Assembly (NCBI GenBank): GCA_017430835.1
Contig: JAFRMD010000017.1
Location: 1 to 39,479, forward strand
Length of the DNA: 39,479 bases
Reading direction: 5' to 3'
Source: Methanosphaera sp.
Lineage (GTDB): Archaea; Methanobacteriota; Methanobacteria; Methanobacteriales; Methanobacteriaceae
This document shows positions 24,550 to 32,927 of this stretch, one piece after another (the stretch's first letter is position 1; the number at the start of each line of letters is the position of its first letter). Position numbers and translations under genes: made by a program. The notes beneath the pieces were generated by a model. That model worked only from the letters and a program-made list of their open reading frames with translations, ran no database searches and had not been told where the DNA came from.

Positions 24550-25740
24550 TTAAATCTGCCTGTAAGGATATACACCCTTCTGTTTATACTCCAATTCCAA
24601 CCATCTTTTTAGTATGGGTTCTGAAAGTGCATACTTATTATTATCTAATAGAATCAATCCCTCATTTTGAAGTTTAGTCAGATAATTACTTAATGAACCC
24701 GGAGAAATATTCAGGTTATCAGCTATATCCTTACGTCTTAATGGCTTACTGATTAATTCCACAATAATGCTTTGTTCCCGATAGGATAATCTGGTCCAAA
24801 TATTAATCAAGTGGGAACTAATCGCGGATATTTTTCTATCAAATTCAAATACAATATCATCTTTGTCTAATTGTTTATCGATAGGCAGAAGTGAAGCAAA
24901 AATATTTACATAGGAGGGTATTCCTGAAGTACAGCTATAAAACCTTTCAAATCCATCCTCTGTAAATGATATTTCCGGTGCTTTCTCATCCAGATAACTT
25001 TTTACAGTTTCCTTAGTAAATGGATATATAGTTAATGTTAACATTCTACCTCCAAAGACACCGTTATATCCTGCAACATCACTAATTAACTTATCCTGCA
25101 TACTCATGGATCCAGAAAACAGATATGCTATATTTCTCTGATTTTGAATATAACTTCTCATATTCCATAAGAAGGATTCCATATATTCATTCAAGTCCTT
25201 AATGATTTGAAATTCATCAATAAATATTAGGATACCTTTCAGTTTCTCCCTGTTTTCATCGTATAATTTTTCTAATAATTTAAATACAAAATCCATAGTT
25301 TTTTCACTATTATTTTCAGATGAAAATAGGGGTATTGGTATTGAATTTACCCGAATAACATCCTTTATCTTGAAATCATTTGTTTTTAGATATTTTTCAA
25401 TTTTTTTATTCAATGTATTCAAGTTTCTTTTTTGACATTCAATCATTATTTCCTTGAAGAAATAGTTCAATAAACCGGTTATGCTCATCCGATTTTTTTG
25501 AAAGCATTCGGCACGTGAAAAATCAAGGTAAATAACCAGATATTCATCATCCAGTTCTCTTTTAATTTTTTGTAAAAAAACCGTTTTACCTACACCTCTT
25601 AGACCTGTTAAAAAGATATCGGGTGCATGACCTTGACTTGTAGTTTCAAGTAGGTTTTTCAAAGTACTTAATTCACCTTCACGATTATAAAATTCATTAT
25701 CTGTTAAATTTTGATTATTTCCCCATGGTAAATTAGACAT
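24550..25740 (-). CDS. archaeal AAA ATPase with winged-helix C-terminus
   Basis: The protein has 396 residues. NREGELSTLKNLLE opens the AAA_16/archaeal ATPase module; Walker A is GLRGVGKT near 45-52, Walker B GILIFIDEF near 165-173, and AYLFSGSMSMQDKL a sensor-1 segment. Residues about 310-380 form a winged helix (SYREQSIIVELISKPLRRKD, then NLNISPGSLSNYLTKLQNEG). Such ATPases resemble Orc1/STAND-type switches that bind DNA, but their roles are mostly unknown. It is a single gene, divergent from the MarR gene. It differs from the two DUF4143-like ATPases of this window in lacking a nuclease-like tail. Confidence 0.85.
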   Translation of the reverse strand: MSNLPWGNNQNLTDNEFYNREGELSTLKNLLETTSQGHAPDIFLTGLRGVGKTVFLQKIKRELDDEYLVIYLDFSRAECFQKNRMSITGLLNYFFKEIMIECQKRNLNTLNKKIEKYLKTNDFKIKDVIRVNSIPIPLFSSENNSEKTMDFVFKLLEKLYDENREKLKGILIFIDEFQIIKDLNEYMESFLWNMRSYIQNQRNIAYLFSGSMSMQDKLISDVAGYNGVFGGRMLTLTIYPFTKETVKSYLDEKAPEISFTEDGFERFYSCTSGIPSYVNIFASLLPIDKQLDKDDIVFEFDRKISAISSHLINIWTRLSYREQSIIVELISKPLRRKDIADNLNISPGSLSNYLTKLQNEGLILLDNNKYALSEPILKRWLELEYKQKGVYPYRQI

Positions 25741-26263
25741 GTATTATCACTTCATTATAATCCTATTTATATCACATTTTTTAGCATCTATTATAATGTA
25801 TAATATATTTATTATATGATATAAAAGTTATCATGTATTAAATTTTATAGCATATTTTATTTATGCTAATAAAAATAGTATATAATAAAAATTTTAATAT
25901 ATTTTATAAGTACTAATAATATTAGTACATACCATGATTTATATTATATTATGAATTAACTTTGATAATTACAACTCCCATTTCAAAAAATTACTAAGAA
26001 TAGTATTTTTCAATAATTACATGTATATGTCTTCAAATATTTTTAGTGTTTTAATAAGATTTAATATTAAAGAGTAAAATTCCGAATTTATAATAAAAAT
26101 TATGGATATATCAAACATCAATTAGATGATTATTTTTAATAAGATTATGAGCATATTTTAATGAATAATAAAATGTTAATCATTGAATTATTTTAAACCC
26201 ATTTTTCATATTAATGATTATTATTAATATTTTAGTGGATATAATAATATATAAGGTGAAATT
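25741..26263. other. AT-rich divergent intergenic stretch
   Basis: No coding sequence is visible. The two ends hold the promoters of the AAA ATPase (minus) and the MarR gene (plus). The middle contains short A/T repeats such as TACTAATAATATTAGTA near 25910-25926, an inverted repeat that could be an operator. Confidence 0.4.
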
Positions 26264-26713
26264 ATGGATAAATATAATCTGGATGAAAGGATGCCTTTTA
26301 CTCCAATAACATTTTATATGGAATATGTACTCTTACGATACAATAATTACCTAAAAAATAAGTTAACAAATTTTGATATTACCCCGGGTGAAATAACATT
26401 CATATATAATATATTTTATTATAAATCATTGTCACAACGCGAATTAGCTAATTTATTATTTGTTTCTGAAGCGTATGTGACAAAAATATTGAAAAAATTA
26501 GAGAAAAAGGGATATATTGTTCGTAAAGTTGATGAAAACAATTCATCTAAAAAAATTGTATCCTTAAGCCAAAAGGGGGAATTATTGGTTCATCAAATAC
26601 TGAAGTTGACTTATGAATGGGAAACATTGTTCACACAAAGTTTAAGTGATGCCGAAAAAGACAAATTTAAAGAGAATCTGCATAAAATAACAATAAATTC
26701 CATGGAGTTATAA
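26264..26713 (+). CDS. MarR family transcriptional regulator
   Basis: The protein has 149 residues. The core winged helix runs FDITPGEITFIYNIFYYKSL, SQRELANLLFVSEAYVTKIL, KKLEKKGYIVRKVDENNSSK, then KIVSLSQKGELLVHQIL, with flanking helices for dimerisation. Such regulators usually repress neighbouring genes and release DNA on binding a small molecule or oxidant. There is a good GGTGAAATT before the ATG. The next two genes, a ferritin-like protein and an MBL hydrolase, are preceded by a palindrome that could be its operator. It has one His-rich and no Cys-rich site, so a thiol switch is not evident. Confidence 0.88.
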   Translation: MDKYNLDERMPFTPITFYMEYVLLRYNNYLKNKLTNFDITPGEITFIYNIFYYKSLSQRELANLLFVSEAYVTKILKKLEKKGYIVRKVDENNSSKKIVSLSQKGELLVHQILKLTYEWETLFTQSLSDAEKDKFKENLHKITINSMEL

Positions 26714-26752
26714 TCAACTTTATATATTATTAATTATATACTAATGTATAGT

Positions 26753-26767
26753 CTTAACTTAGTTAAG
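26753..26767 (+). promoter_or_regulatory. palindromic operator, probably for the MarR protein
   Basis: CTTAACTTAGTTAAG has perfect 6-base arms about three bases. It lies some 25-30 bases after a TATA-like TTTATATATT (26720), that is, at the expected transcription start of the ferritin-like gene. Binding there would block transcription. Confidence 0.55.
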
Positions 26768-26793
26768 TCTTATATATTTTGAGGTTAAAAAAA

Positions 26794-27252
26794 ATGGCAA
26801 ATAAAGAAGAAACAATTAAAACATTACAAATGATCATAACGGAATTATCCGCAAATTCATTCCAACACAGAATCCAATCAAAAATATTCAACTCACAGGG
26901 ATTCACAAAACTTGGAGAAAAATATGCAGAACATGCAACAGAAGAACTCGACTTTGTAGAACAATTCATGGACAGAATATTAGACCTAGGAGGAACACTA
27001 GTACAACAGCAACAACCTGAAAAACCGGTATATGAAGATGTACTTGAATTTATCAAGGCAGACTACCAGGTATCAGTAGATGGAATAAATACAATAACAG
27101 AGCTTATGGAATCAGGCATCTTTGATATAACAACATATGACTTAATGAAAGAATATCTTAAAGATGAAGAAGAAGACATGTACTGGAGCGAAGAACAGAT
27201 AGAATTAGCTGAAAAAATCGGATTACAAAACTTTTTATTCAAATTCTTATAA
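26794..27252 (+). CDS. ferritin-like protein (bacterioferritin/Dps-like)
   Basis: I choose ATG 26794, seven bases after GAGGT, giving 152 residues; an earlier in-frame ATG-like start at 26779 precedes that site. The four-helix pattern is visible: LQMIITELSANSFQHRIQSK, KLGEKYAEHATEELDFVEQF (E-x6-Y-x2-HA-x2-E type metal ligands), EDVLEFIKADYQVSVDGINT, and YLKDEEEDMYWSEEQIELAE. The acidic and His residues suggest a di-iron site. It likely stores iron or removes peroxide. It lies 18 bases before the MBL gene and behind a MarR-type palindrome. Confidence 0.75.
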   Translation: MANKEETIKTLQMIITELSANSFQHRIQSKIFNSQGFTKLGEKYAEHATEELDFVEQFMDRILDLGGTLVQQQQPEKPVYEDVLEFIKADYQVSVDGINTITELMESGIFDITTYDLMKEYLKDEEEDMYWSEEQIELAEKIGLQNFLFKFL

Positions 27253-27270
27253 TCAAGTTGAGGTTTTCTA

Positions 27271-28050
27271 ATGGAAATAAAGGCAGTTAAGTTATATGAA
27301 AATGGATTTATGACCCAATCATTTGCCTTTGGTGGAGAAGAAGGAGTAAACAAATTTGATTCTTCAATCAAGTACAGATCCAGCCTACAAAACTATGTGA
27401 TAGATACCGGTGATGAAGTAATCTTGGTAGACACAGGAATGCCAAAAGAAACCCCTGATATGCCAAGAGATGAAGATGCACCACTATATATGGGCGAAAA
27501 GATTACCGATTATGTAACTGCACTAGAAAATTTGGGATATAAGAAAGAAGATGTAACAAAAATTCTCATAACACATAAACATCCAGACCATACAGGTGAA
27601 ATAAGAAGCTTTCCAAATGCCAAAGTATACATCTCCAAAATAGAAGCTGAGGAAATGAAACTTGAAGGAGAGAATATAATTCCCGTAGAATTTAACAATG
27701 GTTCATATTATAACTTTACAAATTCAGAAAAAATTACTGATAATATATACCTAATAGAAGCAAATGGCCATACTACCGGAAACAGTATTGTGATAGCAGA
27801 AAAAGAGGATAAATATTACATGTTTCATGGAGATGTAACATATACCGATGAGGCATTATATGCCAATAAATTATCCGTAGTATTTGAAGATTTAGAATTA
27901 GCACGAGAAACTTTGGATAATGTACGTGAATTTGTTTCCAATAATCCAACAGTATACCTTTCTACCCATACACCATTAGGGCCGGAAAATCTTGAAAACG
28001 ATTATATAATCGATTTGGATAATCAACCAGAAAGTATTAAACCTATCTAA
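27271..28050 (+). CDS. MBL-fold metallo-hydrolase
   Basis: The protein has 259 residues. LVDTGMP is the first strand-turn, ILITHKHPDHTGEI holds the HxHxDH zinc motif at about 100-106, ANGHTTGNSIVI a third His region, FHGDVTYTDEA the bridging Asp and STHTPLGPEN the last His. Pattern and length fit the lactonase-like (AHL-lactonase AttM/AiiA) branch of the superfamily, but substrate cannot be assigned. TTGAGGTTTTCTA precedes ATG. Together with the ferritin-like gene it is probably controlled by the MarR protein, which suggests stress or xenobiotic response. Confidence 0.85.
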   Translation: MEIKAVKLYENGFMTQSFAFGGEEGVNKFDSSIKYRSSLQNYVIDTGDEVILVDTGMPKETPDMPRDEDAPLYMGEKITDYVTALENLGYKKEDVTKILITHKHPDHTGEIRSFPNAKVYISKIEAEEMKLEGENIIPVEFNNGSYYNFTNSEKITDNIYLIEANGHTTGNSIVIAEKEDKYYMFHGDVTYTDEALYANKLSVVFEDLELARETLDNVREFVSNNPTVYLSTHTPLGPENLENDYIIDLDNQPESIKPI

Positions 28051-28218
28051 TGGTTTAAACTTCTAATTTTTCTATTTTTTTGATAATAATACATAAAATA
28101 TTCTAAAAAGACAAAAATTTCCATTCAACAAGTGATATTGGGTTGTTTAGATAAATCATTATTAGAACTTCGGAATAATGAGAAAAAGAGGAGTCCTTCT
28201 TCTTAAAATTTAAAAAGT

Positions 28219-28308
28219 ATGCAAGATAAAAAAATTAACAAAATTGTCAGTTTTGATAGTGATTTTGATAAAATTAAAGGAATTGAAAGATTTACTGATT
28301 ATTTTTAG
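28219..28308 (+). pseudogene. C-terminal remnant of a PIN-domain toxin
   Basis: Thirty codons read MQDKKINKIVSFDSDFDKIK and GIERFTDYF, the strand-Asp-Asp end of VapC/PIN proteins (compare LVSFDKEFKK in the intact VapC at 34007). Nothing upstream encodes the rest of the domain. It ends seven bases before the zeta-toxin remnant on the other strand. Confidence 0.5.
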
Positions 28309-28314
28309 CAGGTT

Positions 28315-28557
28315 TTATATCTTTTTATAGTTTGGATGATAATCAAATAAATCTTTTTTTAGTCCCATTTCTTTAGCTTTTTTAAGTAATTTAAGCTTTC
28401 TATCTGTAGATAGTACAGTTTCAAACATAAATTCTTCTTGTTTTTCTAATAATGATTCTCTAAGTTCTTTAGCTTTTATTGCTACTTCTAAGTTATCATA
28501 TATAGTTGTTCTTTTTATGTCATCTGTATTAATGTAAAAACCAAATGTTTTAACCAT
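28315..28557 (-). pseudogene. zeta-toxin-like fragment lacking the P-loop
   Basis: The 80-residue frame begins MVKTFGFYINTDDIKRTTIY and continues KAKELRESLLEKQEEFMFET, then LSTDRKLKLLKKAKEMG. The second copy at 29597-29860 has the same order behind a P-loop (AGSNGSGKTTITHMAKT), and here the homology starts exactly after that loop. A stop codon precedes the ATG by three codons. Without Walker A this fragment cannot act as the zeta kinase, which phosphorylates UDP-N-acetyl sugars. The C-terminus is also short of a full toxin (about 190 residues or more). Confidence 0.6.
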
Positions 28558-28622
28558 ATGTGTTTAATAAATAATAACGATTTCTACAATTTATCGATCA
28601 TAACATATTTTTTCAAGAATAA

Positions 28623-29045
28623 CTAAAATTCTATCTTGATTGCATCAAAATCACATACTGGTATGCTGTTATTTTTATTTCCATTTATAAATTCTATAAT
28701 TCCCTGTTTTTCAAGTTTTTTAACGTGTGGCTGAACAGTACTGATATTTTTGTTTAATTTTGCAGATAATTCTCTAATGCTATTTGGATGTTCTGATTTA
28801 ATTATAGAAATAATGGCATAATCTATTTCATTAAAGGATAAATCATCCGAGATGAACGTAAATTCTTCTTCAATCAATTCCTCAGAATGATCAACATAAT
28901 ATTTCCAATTATCCAAATCAACCAATAACTTCATATTATTGGTTTTATCAACTATTTTTTCAAGATTTTCAATAGTTTTATACTGATTTTCAAGGTTTTC
29001 GACGAACGTTTTTCCTTTTTGTCGTTTAACTAAGGAGATTATCAT
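28623..29045 (-). CDS. HVO_A0114-like winged-helix protein, putative antitoxin
   Basis: The protein has 140 residues. The C-terminal half is a winged helix (FNEIDYAIISIIKSEHPNSI, RELSAKLNKNISTVQPHVKK, LEKQGIIEFINGNKN) ending in SIPVCDFDAIKIEF, the tail typical of the archaeal HVO_A0114 family of DNA-binding proteins. The N-terminal half is helical. Its start directly follows the stop of the upstream 91-residue gene, so they form a pair. In archaea this family is found next to TumE-type proteins, where it acts as the presumed antitoxin and repressor. Confidence 0.7.
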   Translation of the reverse strand: MIISLVKRQKGKTFVENLENQYKTIENLEKIVDKTNNMKLLVDLDNWKYYVDHSEELIEEEFTFISDDLSFNEIDYAIISIIKSEHPNSIRELSAKLNKNISTVQPHVKKLEKQGIIEFINGNKNNSIPVCDFDAIKIEF

Positions 29046-29321
29046 TTAAATCAACTCCTTCAATAATTCTTTTAACTTCAATTTTTTATTATTTTTAATA
29101 TGTTGGAAAATTATTAAAAACAATTCATCTAAATCATATTCTTTGATTTTTAACCACTCATTATGATTGGAAGGATTAAAATGGACATGAACACCCTTTG
29201 AATGATAATTATCAAATAATATGTTATCATCCATGATTACTATACTCCAACCATTGGGTGTGATAACTTTATACAAAGAATAATTTTCAATTTTTATTAT
29301 TGTTTGGTTCTTACGTGTCAT
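29046..29321 (-). CDS. TumE-like (DUF6516-like) small protein, putative toxin
   Basis: The protein has 91 residues. SLYKVITPNGWSIVIMDDNI and LFDNYHSKGVHVHFNPSNHN, followed by EWLKIKEYDLDELFLIIFQH, recall the short TumE/DUF6516 toxins with their D-N and H-x-H stretch before an acidic helix. The assignment leans on the partner gene, an HVO_A0114-like protein, which begins right after its stop. No ribosome site lies before the ATG, and a TATA-like TATTAATAATTATATG is 10-20 bases away, so the transcript may be leaderless. Confidence 0.5.
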   Translation of the reverse strand: MTRKNQTIIKIENYSLYKVITPNGWSIVIMDDNILFDNYHSKGVHVHFNPSNHNEWLKIKEYDLDELFLIIFQHIKNNKKLKLKELLKELI

Positions 29322-29596
29322 AATATTTTATATTAATAATTATATGGACAATAATATAAATATGTTTGTATTTTTCGAACACTAAAACTCCAAAAATCTC
29401 ATAACATACTTCATCAAAGAAAAATTGTAATTCAATAAGTTAGCCTAGTTAATGGATAAAACTATTTATGGCTTAAGAACCAGTCAAAAGAATATATGCC
29501 GGTATCTCAGAACCAACACTTAATTTATCATAGAATGCCCCGGAATGACAAAGAACAAATAAACATAGATGCATCGGATAAAATAACCATTATCCT
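29322..29596. other. intergenic stretch without a supported gene
   Basis: It holds the leaderless promoter of the TumE-like gene and a plus-strand stretch (29470-29590) with a protein-like frame (YHRMPRNDKEQINIDASDK), too short and without a start to assign. It is possibly another gene remnant. Confidence 0.3.
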
Positions 29597-29860
29597 TTGC
29601 TTTTTTTTAAGTAATTTAAGGTTTCTATATGTTGAAAGTAGAGTTTCATGTAAAATCTTTTTTCTCTTTTAGCATTAATTCTCTAATTTCTTCAGCTTTA
29701 ATTGTGGATTCTAAATCACTACATGAATTTGATTTTTTAATATCATCTGCATTAATGTAAATTCATTAGTTTTAGCCATATGGGTTATTGTTGTTTTTCC
29801 ACTACCATTTGATCCAGCAAATACAATAATCTCTGGTAGTTTATATTTATTTTTTGACAT
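29597..29860 (-). pseudogene. zeta-toxin-like gene, frameshifted
   Basis: ATG 29860 opens MSKNKYKLPEIIVFAGSNGS, with the P-loop GSNGSGKTT, then THMAKTNE. There the frame shifts: the continuation in another frame reads INADDIKKSNSCSDLESTIK and AEEIRELMLKEKK, followed by LYFQHIETLNYLKKSKG in yet another. All three pieces align in order with the copy at 28315. At least two frameshifts have killed the gene. Its start overlaps the end of a small antitoxin-like frame by 14 bases, the usual layout of such modules. Confidence 0.65.
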
Positions 29861-30041
29861 ATTCTTTTCTTCCATCAGGGTATTCCAGATAAGTTTCCTT
29901 ATGTTCATAATCATAACGTGCTATGGGCAGTCCTTTAATTTTACATATTTCTTGATCTATTCTGATTGATGCCTTGAATCTTCTGGTGAGTTCTTCATCT
30001 GATATTCCACATGTTGAATCTAATTCATTTTCTTTTTTTAT
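29847..30041 (-). CDS. small antitoxin-like protein upstream of the zeta-toxin relic, no ATG
   Basis: The open frame ends at TAA 29847-29849 and is bounded upstream by TGA. It encodes KKENELDSTCGISDEELTRR, FKASIRIDQEICKIKGLPIA, then RYDYEHKETYLEYPDGRKEY. The ending GLPIARYD-x-Y-LEYPDGRKEYV is the hallmark of the short antitoxins encoded before archaeal and bacterial zeta-like kinases. There is no ATG, GTG or TTG; the best candidate start is ATA at 30041, giving 64 residues, with only weak GTGA in front. As the toxin is broken, the start may simply have been lost (ATG to ATA). Confidence 0.55.
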   Translation of the reverse strand: MKKENELDSTCGISDEELTRRFKASIRIDQEICKIKGLPIARYDYEHKETYLEYPDGRKEYVKK

Positions 30042-30063
30042 ATTATTTCACTACTTTAAATAT

Positions 30064-30381
30064 TTAGTTGTTATCTTCTTTTAGTAATTCCAAGTTTTTT
30101 TCACTTATGGAATCCAGATTTATTAGGTTAATCTCTTCATTTTTCTTAAATCCCTCATCAAATGATACTAATGTAGGAATGTCATAGTATTCCATTAGCA
30201 GTAGAATGGATGCATCTGTTAATGATAGTTTTATATCATATTCTTCGTAAATATCCATAACTTTATCGTAGAAGTTGTCTATTTCTTGTTCATTTAGTAT
30301 TGTAAAGTTATCTTTTAATAGTAATATGTTTCTTTTGCTAGGTTAAGATTTGATTTATTTCCTATTATTGTGACAACTTCA
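30064..30381 (-). pseudogene. partial VapC (PIN) copy, truncated by insertion
   Basis: The frame 30064-30258 encodes MDIYEEYDIKLSLTDASILL and so on, nearly the same as the C-terminal half of the intact VapC at 34007-34453. DNA similarity continues upstream, with a small insertion near 30321, up to about 30381 and then stops abruptly where transposase-related sequence begins. The N-terminal Asp and the Glu of the PIN site are missing, so the product is inactive. Confidence 0.75.
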
Positions 30382-30402
30382 TTATAATGTAATACATAAC
30401 CT

Positions 30403-30899
30403 TATTTTTATCAGACAAAGGATTGGCATCACAAGATAAAGATAAACTGCGAAGAACCAACAACCAGAAAAAGAACAAGAAAAAAGATTATGGAAAAGAG
30501 GACATGACATGGGATGAAAAAAACAACTGCTACATATGTCCCGAAGGACAAAAACTCCTACAAAAAAAGATATACCACCTATAAGACCGAGATAAAATAA
30601 TATACTACGGAGCAATCTGTACAAACTGCCCATCACGACCCAAATGCCTAACAGATAAAATGACAACCAAAGTAATAAGCGATTACGTGAGTGATGCAAC
30701 CATGAAACTAAAACACCGAATGTACACCAAAGAAGCACAAGACAGATACAAAGACAGGATGCTGAAAGTAGAACCACAATTCGCATACAACAAATACGCC
30801 CTTAAATACAGACAATATCACATAATAGGCGAAGAAAATGCAAGAACACAACAATTACTAATGGCAACGGCCCAAAACATAATAAAAATACATACCTAG
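30403..30899 (+). pseudogene. IS1182-family-like transposase, 3' remnant
   Basis: One frame reads DYGKEDMTWDEKNNCYICPE, then CTNCPSRPKCLTDK, HRMYTKEAQDRYKDRMLKVE and QFAYNKYALKYRQYHIIGEE with an ATAQNIIKIH end at TAG 30899. This is the Cys-rich and C-terminal part of IS1182-type DDE transposases. There is an in-frame TAA after KKIYHL, and the N-terminal half with the first two catalytic Asp is absent. The codon use (AAC, ACA, CTA) differs from the neighbours. Confidence 0.7.
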
Positions 30900-30964
30900 A
30901 ACAAAACATGATATCAATAGAAGTATAAAAATAAGAGTATAATAAGAAAATAAGATATTATAAT

Positions 30965-31052
30965 ATAAGAAGGAGTTAGCCTAAGTCAACTCCAACCAGA
31001 GGGACTAACACGACAAACTTTCAAAAGAGTATTGTCGCACACCCTCCAAAAT
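30965..31052 (+). repeat. foldable right end of the IS1182-like remnant
   Basis: GGAGTT/AACTCC form a hairpin at about 30971-30992. GAGGG and CCCTC enclose CGACA/TGTCG and ACTTT/AGAGT as a long nested stem from about 30998 to 31048. It lies 70 bases after the transposase stop, so the terminal inverted repeat probably ends near CACCCTCC (31042-31049). It resembles the element at 65-145. Confidence 0.5.
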
Positions 31053-31255
31053 ATTCTACTGACAGCTTCTATGAATCTGAAAAAAGGGCGTTCTATATTG
31101 ATTGTGGATTGTTAGAAAATATATGAAATGTTCTATCCCCAATGTAACCTGAATTATGATGGAAATTGATTATAACTATATTTATCATTGAATCATAACT
31201 TTGTATTTCGCTGACCTAAACTGCTTATGTTGAATTGCTTAATTGGATCTTATAT

Positions 31256-31369
31256 TCCAATCTAATAAAATATAGATTTTTTATTATATTCTAATGTAAT
31301 AAATTTATAGTTTAATATTACATTACAATGTAATAAATAGTTATTTATATATACTATCGGAATGTAATA
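31256..31369 (+). repeat. four 9-base repeats phased at exactly 34 bases, upstream of an ATPase gene
   Basis: AATCTAATA at 31259 and AATGTAATA at 31293, 31327 and 31361 are spaced by 34 bases each. The third is also the right half of a perfect inverted repeat ATTACATT-AC-AATGTAAT (31317-31334). A TATA-like TTATATATAC lies at about 31346 between the last two. This looks like an array bound by a cooperating regulator; the last repeat ends 22 bases before the ATG. Confidence 0.6.
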
Positions 31370-31390
31370 TATACTTGTAGGTGTTTAAGC

Positions 31391-32839
31391 ATGCTAAAAA
31401 ATCAAAATGAAATAATCAAATTTATAAAAAATGAAGTGATAAATATTCCTTCAGTATTAAATAATGAATTAACATACAATAATAAGAGATTTAATCATAG
31501 AACGGATTTTAACGAAATCAAAAGTTTAGTTGATGAGTTTATAGATGATGATTCTATTGATAGATATATTGTACTTCCTGGATTACGTGATGTTGGTAAA
31601 TCTACATTATTGTTTCAGATATATGAATATCTAATGAAAAAGAGGGATGTGAACCCACAGAACATATTATATTTATCTGCCGATAATTTAGTTAAAATCT
31701 TTAACTGCAGTATTATGGATGCGATAGATATATTCTTAAATGTGTATCATACTGGTAATCTAAGGTCAATTGATGAAAAAATATTTCTTTTAATAGATGA
31801 AGCTCAATATGATGTAAATTGGTCAGTTACCGGAAAAATAATATTTGATTCTTCAAAAAATGTTTTCATGATTTTTACAGGTTCATCAGCACTGGATTTG
31901 GAATATAATGTTGATTCAGCTAGAAGACTTTTAAAAATACCAATAACTCCTTTAAATTATTCACAACATTTAAAATTAAAATATGATTATGATTCTCCTG
32001 ATATTTCAAATGCATTAATTGAATTGATTTTTAATGGAGATATCGACCAAGCATGCAAAATGGAAAATAAAATTATTAAATCTTATCCATCCATTGAAGA
32101 TTATTCATCTGATGAATGGAATAATTATTTAAAGTATGGTGGATTTCCATCGTCATTTTATCATGATAAATATAGGACTTTAAAAAAGCTTGAAGAGACT
32201 ATTGAAAGAGTAATACTGGTTGATATGCCCAACATATCTCAACTATCCAGAGAAAGTATTTTATATTCTTCACGATTATTATATTTCTTTGCACAACAAA
32301 ACCCCGGTCAAATTTCCAGAAATTCAATATCAAATTTTTTAGATTGTCATATCAATACAGTAAATAATATCATTGATACATTGGAAAGAACGTATTTGAT
32401 TTTTCATCTTGAAAGCTTCACATCATCTCCTAAAAGAAGAAATAAACCATTCAAATATTATTATGCAACACCTAGTTTAAGGCATGCTTTAAGTTATAAT
32501 TTAGGCATTGCTTCAACAGATCCTAAAGGTTATGAGGGAATATTATTTGAAAATCTAGTGGCATCAACATTCAATAATTTGAAGATCAAGAATAATAGAA
32601 TGTTTAACATTTATTATGATTCAAGAAAGAAGGATAATGTCGACTTTTTAATCCAAAGATGTTTTGAAAATCCAATTCCTATTGAAGTTGGAATAGGTAA
32701 AAAAACTAAACGTCAGGTAAAAAATGCAATTGAAGCCTATGACTCTTCACATGGAATAATAATATCAGACACCACCCAAAAAATTAAAAAGGATGGAAAC
32801 ATTATTTATTTACCGTTAGAAACATTTTCATTCTTATAA
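31391..32839 (+). CDS. AAA ATPase, DUF4143-like
   Basis: The protein has 482 residues. Walker A is GLRDVGKST near 64-72, Walker B IFLLIDEAQ near 132-140, with MIFTGSSALDLEYN as sensor 1. The middle has PITPLNYSQHLKLKYDY and the C-terminal half a winged helix (ISRNSISNFLDCHINTVNNI) and a nuclease-like tail (GILFENLVAS, YDSRKKDNVDFLIQR, IPIEVGIGKK), an E, D-x-x-D, E-x-G pattern as in PD-(D/E)XK folds. It resembles the 16549 ATPase but is longer. It stands behind a phased repeat array and is isolated among gene remnants, which suits a mobile or defence-type gene. The function is unknown. Confidence 0.82.
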   Translation: MLKNQNEIIKFIKNEVINIPSVLNNELTYNNKRFNHRTDFNEIKSLVDEFIDDDSIDRYIVLPGLRDVGKSTLLFQIYEYLMKKRDVNPQNILYLSADNLVKIFNCSIMDAIDIFLNVYHTGNLRSIDEKIFLLIDEAQYDVNWSVTGKIIFDSSKNVFMIFTGSSALDLEYNVDSARRLLKIPITPLNYSQHLKLKYDYDSPDISNALIELIFNGDIDQACKMENKIIKSYPSIEDYSSDEWNNYLKYGGFPSSFYHDKYRTLKKLEETIERVILVDMPNISQLSRESILYSSRLLYFFAQQNPGQISRNSISNFLDCHINTVNNIIDTLERTYLIFHLESFTSSPKRRNKPFKYYYATPSLRHALSYNLGIASTDPKGYEGILFENLVASTFNNLKIKNNRMFNIYYDSRKKDNVDFLIQRCFENPIPIEVGIGKKTKRQVKNAIEAYDSSHGIIISDTTQKIKKDGNIIYLPLETFSFL

Positions 32840-32927
32840 TGTATGAATTAATATATTTTACTTTTCTTTATATTTTCATGACTTTCTTTTTTTCGTGGGA
32901 TACATTCCTTCTTTGAATGATATTTTA

